DNA from: an uncultured Sphingomonas sp.
Lineage (GTDB): Bacteria > Pseudomonadota > Alphaproteobacteria > Sphingomonadales > Sphingomonadaceae
DNA length: 45,520 nt
Direction of reading: 5' to 3'
Assembly: GCF_934560975.1 (NCBI RefSeq)
Contig: NZ_CAKTFO010000022.1
Location: 1 to 45,520 of the forward strand
Part shown: one piece after another, positions 39,935 through 45,520 of the stretch
Numbering within the stretch: the stretch's first letter is position 1
How the letters are laid out: the number at the start of each line of letters is the position of its first letter
The notes under the pieces: model-generated
The model's input: the letters and a program-made list of their open reading frames with translations, nothing else
Databases searched by the model: none
What the model was told of the DNA's origin: nothing
Made by a program: the position numbers and the translations under genes

Positions 39935-39947
39935 GTATTACTATACT
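39935..39947 (-). promoter_or_regulatory. Probable RND-operon promoter element sharing a 9-mer with the tetR operator region
   Basis: GTAT-tact-ATAC (39935-39946) is an inverted repeat. On the minus strand TATAGT (39945-39940) can serve as the -10 of the adaptor gene. TACTATACT (39939-39947) recurs exactly at 3592-3600 in the tetR/NodT spacer. A shared regulator is possible; convergence on a similar -10 box is the simpler explanation. Confidence 0.35.
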
Positions 39948-39959
39948 ACCTCACCTGGC

Positions 39960-40889
39960 TCAAGCGCCCTTTACCGGTGCTGAACGAAGCCACAGGATCG
40001 ACCAGTCGCCCTTGTCGATCCGACCGTGGAGCGTGATGCCGTGCCGGGCATAGGCCGATAGCACATCGTCCGCCTGGCTCGCCAGCAGCCCTGCAAGGAG
40101 TATCGACGCGCCGGGCCGAATCGCAGCGCCGAAGCCGGGCGCGAGCGCGATCAGCGGCCCGGCCAGGATGTTTGCGATCAGCAGGTCAAAGGGTGCCGCC
40201 GCCCGCAACGCCGGACCGTCCATTCCATCGGCGGCGACCAGCGCGATCGCATCGCCGGGCACGCCGTTGGCGGCCATGTTGGCGGCGGTGACGTCGATTG
40301 CGACCGGATCGATGTCCGACGCGATCACCCGCGCGTCGGGCCACAAGATCCGCGCGGCGAAGGCGAGCAGGCCGGTGCCGGTGCCGATGTCGGCCACGTC
40401 GCCGAACCGCAGCCCCTCCCCGGCCATGCGGTCCAGCATCTCCAGGCAGCCGGCGGTGGTTTCGTGATGCCCGGTGCCGAAGGCGCGGCCCGCCTCGATA
40501 TGGAAGGCGACCATGTCCGCCGGGATGTTTTCGGCAAAAGCGGCGGTGTGGACATAGAAGCGGCCGGCGCGGATCGGCTGCAGCCAACGCTGGCTGACCG
40601 TGACCCAATCCTGGTCCTCCAGCCGCTCGATCACCGGCTGCGTATCGCCCGCGCTCGGCACCAGGGCTCGGATCGCCGCGACCAGATCCGGGCCGGGCTC
40701 GGCGGGCAGATAGACATCGAACTGCCAATTGTCGGGGCGGGACGGGTCCGGCTCGCTCGTCATCAGGACGGGTGCGGGGTCGATGCCCAGTTCCGGCTCG
40801 ATCACCGCCAGCAATTCGCCCTCCGCGCGGTTACATGGCAGCGTCACTTTCCAGCTTTCGGCGGACTGCATTTGCCATTCAGCGGACAT
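39960..40889 (-). CDS. prmA: Ribosomal protein L11 methyltransferase
   Basis: A 309-aa S-adenosylmethionine-dependent enzyme that methylates lysines of L11. The linker/substrate part contains QDWVTVSQRWLQPIRAGRFY; the catalytic part carries AGRAFGTGHHETTAGCLEML, DVADIGTGTGLLAFAA (motif I) and LLIANILAGPLIALAP (NILAxPL motif). ATG 40889 has GGAG six bases upstream and overlaps the SDR gene stop by 11 bases; ATG 40901 is possible. The SDR-prmA pair is probably one transcript. Confidence 0.92.
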   Translation of the reverse strand: MSAEWQMQSAESWKVTLPCNRAEGELLAVIEPELGIDPAPVLMTSEPDPSRPDNWQFDVYLPAEPGPDLVAAIRALVPSAGDTQPVIERLEDQDWVTVSQRWLQPIRAGRFYVHTAAFAENIPADMVAFHIEAGRAFGTGHHETTAGCLEMLDRMAGEGLRFGDVADIGTGTGLLAFAARILWPDARVIASDIDPVAIDVTAANMAANGVPGDAIALVAADGMDGPALRAAAPFDLLIANILAGPLIALAPGFGAAIRPGASILLAGLLASQADDVLSAYARHGITLHGRIDKGDWSILWLRSAPVKGA

Positions 40890-41592
40890 AGCTTGCTCCA
40901 TTGATGTCGATCACCGCGCCGGTCATGGAGGCGGGGGCCTCCAGCGCCAGGAAGCGGACGGCGGCGGCCACCTCCTCCGGCTGCGCCACCCGGCCGAGCG
41001 GAATGTCGGCCAGCAGCTTGTCGCCGCCGCGACTGGCGAGATACTCCTCCGCCATGCCGGTCATGGTGAAGCCCGGGCAGACGGCAAAGGCGAGGATCTC
41101 CTGCGCCGCATAGCCGCGCGCGATCGTCTTGGTCATGGCGACCATGCCCGCCTTGGCCGCGGCATAATGCCAATGCGCGGGCGAATCGCCGCGATAGGCC
41201 GCGCGACTCGCGACGTTGACGATGCGGCCGCCGCCTCCGCGCTGCTGGAAGTGCCGCACGGCATGGCGGCACAGTTCGGCCGAGGCGGTCAGGTTGACGC
41301 GCATGGTGCGTTCCCATGCGGCCAGCCATTCGTCGTCCGGGCTGTCGAGCGGGGAGGCCTCAAAGATGCCGGCATTGTTGACGAGCACGTCGATGCGGCC
41401 ATCCAGCCGCTCCAGCGCCTCGTTCCATAGCACGCTCGCGGCACCGGGCTGGTCGAGATCGGCGGCAAGGGTGTGGGCGTCGGCGGCGGACGTCGCCTGG
41501 CCGACGACGCGCACGTCGGCCCCGGACAGCGCATCGGCAATGGCCCGGCCAATGCCCCGGCTGGTGCCGGTCGCGAGAATATGGATGGTCAT
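40879..41592 (-). CDS. Short-chain dehydrogenase/reductase
   Basis: A 237-aa classical SDR. ATGTSRGIGRAIADAL is the dinucleotide-binding TGxxxGIG motif, DVLVNNAGIFEASPL the NNAG motif. RIVNVASRAAY supplies the catalytic Ser and HYAAAKAGMVAMTK the YxxxK pair. VCPGFTMTGMAEEYL and the terminal ASMTGAVIDINGASYVR resemble the 3-oxoacyl-ACP reductase (FabG)-like subgroup. The substrate is unknown. It is transcribed away from the MazEF module and coupled to prmA. Confidence 0.9.
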   Translation of the reverse strand: MTIHILATGTSRGIGRAIADALSGADVRVVGQATSAADAHTLAADLDQPGAASVLWNEALERLDGRIDVLVNNAGIFEASPLDSPDDEWLAAWERTMRVNLTASAELCRHAVRHFQQRGGGGRIVNVASRAAYRGDSPAHWHYAAAKAGMVAMTKTIARGYAAQEILAFAVCPGFTMTGMAEEYLASRGGDKLLADIPLGRVAQPEEVAAAVRFLALEAPASMTGAVIDINGASYVR

Positions 41593-41648
41593 GGTCGCGC
41601 GCTTAGGCGCTCGGCACGGGAAAGTCACCGGCAACCCGCTTGCCCGAT

Positions 41649-41666
41649 GTTGCAACAATGTAGTAA
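41649..41666 (+). promoter_or_regulatory. Probable promoter/operator of the mazEF module
   Basis: A perfect palindrome GTTGCAAC (41649-41656) is followed by TAGTAA (41661-41666), a possible -10; the transcript would start near 41673. MazE-MazF complexes normally repress their own promoter at short palindromes, so this is the likely binding site. No convincing -35 is seen. Confidence 0.4.
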
Positions 41667-41687
41667 CTTCGCAGTAGGAGGCGAACC

Positions 41688-41945
41688 ATGCGGACGGCAT
41701 TGCGCAAAATGGGAAATTCGACCGGCATGATCGTGCCCAAGGCCCTGCTCACCGAAATGGGGGCGAGCGCCGGGACTGCGATCGAGCTGCGGGTGGAGAA
41801 TGGACGGCTGGTCGGCGATCCCGTCCGCACCTTGCGCGAAGGGTGGGCGGAGGATGCCGTGCGCGTCGCCGCTCTACCGGTGAGCGAGGAAGAGGCCGAC
41901 TGGATGGGCTTCGGCAATGACGGCGATGACGAGTTGCGCTGGTGA
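41688..41945 (+). CDS. MazE/AbrB-type antitoxin
   Basis: An 85-aa protein. The swapped-hairpin AbrB DNA-binding domain is at the N-terminus (RKMGNSTGMIVPKALLTEMG then AIELRVENGRLV). The acidic C-terminus (EEEADWMGFGNDGDDELRW) is the expected disordered toxin-neutralising tail. AGGAGG seven bases upstream gives strong translation, fitting the need for antitoxin excess. Its stop overlaps the toxin start (GTGA). Confidence 0.9.
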   Translation: MRTALRKMGNSTGMIVPKALLTEMGASAGTAIELRVENGRLVGDPVRTLREGWAEDAVRVAALPVSEEEADWMGFGNDGDDELRW

Positions 41946-42256
41946 AGCGTGGCGAGGTGTGGCTGTGCACGCTCGACCCGACGGTCGGGCACGAGATTCG
42001 CAAGGCGCGGCCCTGCCTGATCGTCTCGCCCGACGATCTCAACCAGCGCCTGTCCACCCTGATCGTCGCGCCCTTGACCAGCGGCAGTCAGCCCGCGCGA
42101 TTTCGGGTAAATGTCACCTTTCGCGGCAAGGACGGGCTGATCCTGCCCGATCAGCTTCGCACGCTGGATCGCCGGCGTTTCGTGAAACAGCTCGGCACGA
42201 TCCATGAGGACGCACTGGCAGACGTGCAGCGCATCCTGATCGCGATGTTCAGCTGA
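41942..42256 (+). CDS. MazF/PemK-type toxin (mRNA interferase)
   Basis: A 104-aa toxin. KRGEVWLCTLDPTVGHEIRK opens the SH3-like fold, RPCLIVSPDDLNQ and LIVAPLTSG are the conserved core strands, and LILPDQLRTLDRRRF then VKQLGTI is the conserved catalytic/RNA-binding part, with Arg in the first loop and Thr in the third strand. Family members cleave mRNA at short sequences. It starts with GTG overlapping the antitoxin stop, so it is translated by coupling and at a lower level. It looks intact. Confidence 0.92.
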   Translation: MKRGEVWLCTLDPTVGHEIRKARPCLIVSPDDLNQRLSTLIVAPLTSGSQPARFRVNVTFRGKDGLILPDQLRTLDRRRFVKQLGTIHEDALADVQRILIAMFS

Positions 42257-42269
42257 GCCGGTGACATAC

Positions 42270-42306
42270 GGGAAAGCCGGGTACGACCAGGCGGCCCGGC
42301 TTTCCC
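42270..42306. terminator. Bidirectional terminator between mazF and sdhA
   Basis: GGGAAAGCCGGG (42270-42281) and CCCGGCTTTCCC (42295-42306): a perfect 12-bp stem with a 13-nt loop, midway between two convergent stop codons. The A3/T3 stretch within the stem provides a limited U-rich end for either direction. Confidence 0.75.
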
Positions 42307-42312
42307 CGTCGA

Positions 42313-44097
42313 TCAGTAAACGCGCGCCTTGGGCTTGATATAATCGACCTCGTCGGTGAGCGTGTAATCGTGCACCGGGCGGTAATCGAGGCTGACCGCG
42401 CCCTTGTCGAACGAGACGAGGGTGTGCTTCATCCACTCGGCATCGTTCCGCTCGGGGAAGTCCTCGTGCATGTGCGCACCGCGGCTTTCCTTGCGGTTGG
42501 CGGCCGAGTGCATCGTCACCACCGCCTGCGGCAGCATGTTGTCCAGCTCCAGCGTCTCGATCAGGTCGGTGTTCCAGATCAGCGAATGGTCGGTGATCGC
42601 CACGTCCTGCATGGAGGCATAGACCGTGTCGATCTTGCCCATGCCTTCACGCAGCGTTTCCGAATTGCGGAACACGGCGCAGTCGGACTGCATCGTGCGC
42701 TGCATGTCGAGCCGGATCTTCGCCGTGGACGTGCCGCCGGAGGCGTTGCGGTAGCGGTCGAGGCGGGTCAGCGCCGCGTCGTCCGCTTCCTTGTTGATGA
42801 CGCCGTGCGCGGTGTGCGGCTTGATCGTCTCACCGATGCGGATGCCGGTGGCGCGGCCGAACACGACCAGGTCGATCAGCGAGTTGGAGCCGAGGCGGTT
42901 GGCGCCATGCACCGAGACGCACGCCGCCTCGCCCACCGCGAACAGGCCGGGGACGACCGCATCGGGGTTGCCGTCCCTGAGGTGGACGACCTCGCCCCAG
43001 TAATTGGTCGGGATACCGCCCATATTATAGTGAACGGTCGGCACCACCGGCAGAGCGTTGCGGGTCAGGTCGACGCCAGCAAAGATCTTGCCGGTTTCGG
43101 TGATGCCTGGCAGCCGCTCCGCCAGCACCTTGGGATCGATATGATCCAAGTGCAGGAAGATGTGGTCCTTGTGCTCGCCGACGCCGCGCCCTTCGCGGAT
43201 CTCCATCGCCATGGAGCGCGAGACGACGTCGCGGCTGGCGAGATCCTTGGCCGACGGGGCATAACGCTCCATGAAGCGTTCGCCCTCGGCATTGGTGAGG
43301 TAACCACCCTCGCCGCGCGCGCCCTCCGTGATCAGCACGCCCGCGCCGTAGATGCCGGTCGGGTGGAACTGCACGAACTCCATGTCCTGGAGCGGCAGAC
43401 CGGCGCGCAGCACCATGCCGCCGCCATCGCCGGTGCAGGTGTGGGCCGAGGTCGCGGAGAAATAGCAGCGGCCATAGCCGCCCGTCGCCAGCACCACCGC
43501 ATGGCTGCGGAAGCGGTGAATGGTGCCGTCCTCCATGCAGAGCGCGATCACGCCCTTGCACTCGCCGTTCTCCATGATGAGGTCGAGCGCGAAATATTCG
43601 ACGTAGAAGTCGGCGTCATACTTCAGGCTCTGCTGGTACAGCGCGTGAAGCATGGCGTGGCCGGTGCGGTCGGCGGCGGCGCAGGTGCGCTGCACGGGCG
43701 GGCCCGCGCCCATATTCTGCATGTGGCCGCCGAACGGACGCTGGTAGATGGTGCCGTCCTGGTTGCGGCTGAACGGCACGCCGGCATGTTCCAGCTCGAT
43801 CACCGCCGCCGGCGCCTCGCGCACCATATATTCGATCGCGTCCTGGTCGCCCAGCCAGTCCGACCCCTTCACGGTGTCGTACATGTGCCAGGTCCAGTGA
43901 TCGGGCGTGTTGTTGCCCAGGGACGCCGCGATCCCGCCCTGTGCCGCCACGGTGTGGCTGCGCGTCGGGAACACCTTGGTGATGCAGGCGGTCTTGAGCC
44001 CCTTTTCGGCGCAGCCCATGGTCGCGCGCAGGCCCGATCCGCCCGCGCCGACGACCACCGCGTCATAGACATGGTCGATGATCTGATAGGCGGGCAT
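42313..44097 (-). CDS. sdhA: Succinate dehydrogenase flavoprotein subunit
   Basis: A 594-aa catalytic subunit of complex II that oxidises succinate to fumarate. DAVVVGAGGSGLRATMGCAE is the FAD dinucleotide motif, SHTVAAQGGIAASLGN contains the His that holds FAD covalently, and FHPTGIYGAGVLITEGARGE has the catalytic residues of the active site. The ATG overlaps the sdhD stop by one base (TAATG). No sdhB follows; a terminator and the convergent mazEF genes lie downstream, so the iron-sulfur subunit must be encoded elsewhere. Confidence 0.96.
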   Translation of the reverse strand: MPAYQIIDHVYDAVVVGAGGSGLRATMGCAEKGLKTACITKVFPTRSHTVAAQGGIAASLGNNTPDHWTWHMYDTVKGSDWLGDQDAIEYMVREAPAAVIELEHAGVPFSRNQDGTIYQRPFGGHMQNMGAGPPVQRTCAAADRTGHAMLHALYQQSLKYDADFYVEYFALDLIMENGECKGVIALCMEDGTIHRFRSHAVVLATGGYGRCYFSATSAHTCTGDGGGMVLRAGLPLQDMEFVQFHPTGIYGAGVLITEGARGEGGYLTNAEGERFMERYAPSAKDLASRDVVSRSMAMEIREGRGVGEHKDHIFLHLDHIDPKVLAERLPGITETGKIFAGVDLTRNALPVVPTVHYNMGGIPTNYWGEVVHLRDGNPDAVVPGLFAVGEAACVSVHGANRLGSNSLIDLVVFGRATGIRIGETIKPHTAHGVINKEADDAALTRLDRYRNASGGTSTAKIRLDMQRTMQSDCAVFRNSETLREGMGKIDTVYASMQDVAITDHSLIWNTDLIETLELDNMLPQAVVTMHSAANRKESRGAHMHEDFPERNDAEWMKHTLVSFDKGAVSLDYRPVHDYTLTDEVDYIKPKARVY

Positions 44098-44483
44098 TAC
44101 GGCTGGGCTCCGGCAAAGGCGACCTTGAGGATGGAGAAGATGGCGATCGCCGCCCCTCCGATCGCATAGAAGTTGAGCAGGACCAGCGCGACCACGCGGC
44201 TGAAATCATGCTGATAATCCTCGATCACGACCTGCAGGCCGAGGCGGAGGTGGTAGAAGACCGACACCACCGCCAGGATCAGCGGCACGCTGGCCCACGG
44301 GCTCTGCAACCAGATGGCAAGCGCCTTGTAGTTCCACAAGGGCAGGCGGAAGAGCGACACCACCAGCCAGGTCATCAACAGCAGGTTGGACCCCGCGGTC
44401 AGCCGCTGGTGCCACCAATGGTGCGTGCCGTGCTTGGCCGAGCCGAGACCGCGGACGCGGCCGATGCTGGTTCCCGTACCCAT
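44097..44483 (-). CDS. sdhD: Succinate dehydrogenase membrane anchor subunit
   Basis: A 128-aa protein with three membrane helices. An early KHGTHHWWHQRLTAGSNLLL segment corresponds to the conserved H-x-x-x-QR region, and SVFYHLRLGLQVVIEDY carries the haem-ligand His and the quinone-site Tyr of the SdhD family. With SdhC it binds haem b and ubiquinone. The start overlaps the sdhC stop (TGATG) and the stop overlaps the sdhA start, a fully coupled cluster. Confidence 0.92.
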   Translation of the reverse strand: MGTGTSIGRVRGLGSAKHGTHHWWHQRLTAGSNLLLMTWLVVSLFRLPLWNYKALAIWLQSPWASVPLILAVVSVFYHLRLGLQVVIEDYQHDFSRVVALVLLNFYAIGGAAIAIFSILKVAFAGAQP

Positions 44484-44899
44484 CAGAAACTGTTCCCGAG
44501 GATGCTGCCCCACACGGCCAGCGTGAGGAGGACCGACACGACCATGGTTGCCATGGCGCTGGTCTTGTTGCGCTTCAGCTCGAAATTGGCGCCCGCGTCG
44601 AGGAACAGGTGGCGCACGCCCGAGCAGAGGTGCTGGAAGAAGGCCCAGGTCAAGCCGACCAGGACCAGCAACGGCAGCCAGTTGAGCATGCCGGTGCGAT
44701 CGGACGTCATCATGTCCACGAAGCGGCCATAGGCTTCCTGCCCGCTGGCGAGGGCGGACAGCCACCACACGAACAGGATGCCGCCCCCGATCGCCATGGC
44801 CGAGCCGGTGGCACGATGGAGGATGGAGACCAGCATGTGCGGGCCCCATTTCCAGATGGTCAGGTGCGGCGACAGCGGCCGACCGGGATTGCGCGCCAT
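44483..44899 (-). CDS. sdhC: Succinate dehydrogenase cytochrome b556 subunit
   Basis: A 138-aa protein with three membrane helices. RPLSPHLTIWKWGPHMLVSI and LHRATGSAMAIGGGIL form the SdhC signature, and FFQHLCSGVRHLFLDAG contains the haem-ligand His. ATG 44899 fits the family's usual start (ARNPGRPLSPHL); upstream in-frame codons add a poorly conserved extension. It heads the sdhCDA unit. Confidence 0.94.
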   Translation of the reverse strand: MARNPGRPLSPHLTIWKWGPHMLVSILHRATGSAMAIGGGILFVWWLSALASGQEAYGRFVDMMTSDRTGMLNWLPLLVLVGLTWAFFQHLCSGVRHLFLDAGANFELKRNKTSAMATMVVSVLLTLAVWGSILGNSF

Positions 44900-44958
44900 G
44901 TTTCTGGCCTGTCCCCAAGCAAATCGAAAGAATGGAGAACCCTTTAGCCGAGAAACGC

Positions 44959-44972
44959 CGCGTTGCAACGCG
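44959..44972. promoter_or_regulatory. 14-bp perfect palindrome upstream of sdhC
   Basis: CGCGTTGCAACGCG is a perfect 14-bp palindrome 60 bp upstream of the sdhC start codon. Its position fits a repressor or activator site in the sdh promoter or leader. The central GTTGCAAC is identical to the palindrome before mazE (41649-41656), which may be coincidence. No known regulator is recognised. Confidence 0.4.
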
Positions 44973-45075
44973 CTGGACGCGGCAAAACCGCCGGGGACCG
45001 CGGACTAACCGACTGTTTACCTTGCCCGCGCTAGGTCGGCCGCGACAGCTGAGGAACCGGAGAGAGCCGCGCCTG

Positions 45076-45520
45076 ATGACCGACGACTTCCATGTGATCG
45101 AGCTTCCCGCCGCGGCGCGCATCCCCTTCCCGGCGACGGACGTCGCGCATCGCCTGTCCATCTACAATCCCGACGGCGGCTTTGCACGCGACCTGGCGTT
45201 CGTGTGGGACAAAGCGGGCGAGATCATCGTCGCGACCGTGGCCGACTATTGCGCCGGCCTGGCCACCAGCGGCACGCCATTCGGCACGGTGATTGCCGAA
45301 TCGAACCTGCCGGCCGATCATTTGGGCAGCCGGATCGGCGCCCACATGCGCGCGCAGTTCGTGACGCCGGTCAACGAGCACTGGATCGCGCTGAACGGGC
45401 GGATCGGGCGCGAGATCTTTGCCAGCGGCATCAGCCCGGCGGTGGTGATGGACGGCATCATGGGCCGCACCGCCACCATCTGCGGGGCGCTGCGGCGCGC
45501 CTTCACCGACTCGCCTGACC
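45076..45520 (+). CDS. Unknown protein, C-terminus beyond window
   Basis: An open frame from ATG 45076 to the window end, 148 codons visible. It is read in the frame with no stop and has coding-like sequence (ARIPFPATDVAHRLSIYNPD, DLAFVWDKAGEIIVATVADY, HMRAQFVTPVNEHWIALNGR). GGAGAGAG lies about ten bases upstream. No signal peptide or membrane helix is visible. I do not recognise the family. It is divergent from sdhC with a 176-bp spacer. Confidence 0.6.
   Translation, partial: MTDDFHVIELPAAARIPFPATDVAHRLSIYNPDGGFARDLAFVWDKAGEIIVATVADYCAGLATSGTPFGTVIAESNLPADHLGSRIGAHMRAQFVTPVNEHWIALNGRIGREIFASGISPAVVMDGIMGRTATICGALRRAFTDSPD

Noticed and set aside
36172..40053. 1293-codon open frame antisense to the RND pump and adaptor
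   Set aside because: The opposite strand encodes two well-matched efflux proteins. The antisense translation is low-complexity with many His, Asp and Arg, a composition artefact.

Overview
The window reads as chromosomal DNA from a sphingomonad (Alphaproteobacteria, Sphingomonas-like). It is GC-rich with long antisense open frames. The gene families fit that group: a PhyR/NepR/EcfG general stress response (GSR) locus, a DUF455 ferritin-like protein, an argS-SPOR-nagZ / scpAB-tatABC neighbourhood, a NodT-type efflux lipoprotein and an sdhCDA cluster. I found no rRNA, tRNA, CRISPR array, insertion sequence or phage gene. All identifications rest on reading the sequence and on family knowledge; no database search was run.

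Layout. 0-2.2 kb: start of a TadE-like pilus gene (cut by the window edge), rlmB, a 2Fe-2S ferredoxin and an AlkA-type DNA glycosylase. 2.2-7.8 kb: a nucleotidyltransferase and a TetR repressor, divergent from a three-gene EmrAB-NodT efflux operon. 7.9-9.9 kb: a fatty-acid-hydroxylase-like protein and a GNAT-fold protein that may be a bacterial ceramide synthase. 10-18 kb: a GAF-GGDEF-EAL protein, xth, erpA, an M23 peptidase, DUF455, bcp and glnE. 18-22.5 kb: the GSR locus. 22.8-33.2 kb: tatABC and scpAB separated from nagZ-SPOR-argS-dgt by a five-gene insert. 33.7-40.9 kb: DUF421, DUF445, an RND pump with its adaptor, and prmA. 40.9-45.5 kb: an SDR, a MazEF module, sdhCDA and a partial unknown gene.

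The GSR locus is the most rewarding region. phyR, nepR (TTG start), a PhyP-like sensor protein with an eroded ATPase domain, and ecfG are all present. Three small elements are easily missed: a second NepR-like 57-aa protein beside ecfG, a 45-aa one-helix membrane protein between phyR and ecfG, and a 45-aa entericidin-like lipoprotein. Exact GGAAC-N16-CGTT (EcfG-type) promoters precede the membrane protein/ecfG pair and a roughly 100-nt stretch with two stem-loops that each carry a run of C residues in the loop. A one-mismatch copy precedes nepR. The C-loop element looks like a GSR-controlled regulatory RNA of the kind known as GsrN in Caulobacter and is my main candidate for something undescribed.

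A second candidate is the insert between nagZ and scpA. It holds a tightly packed trio: a protein with paired HxT motifs (2H phosphoesterase-like), a HAD 5'-nucleotidase-like protein and a coiled-coil protein. They may form a small nucleotide or RNA end-processing unit, but this is inference.
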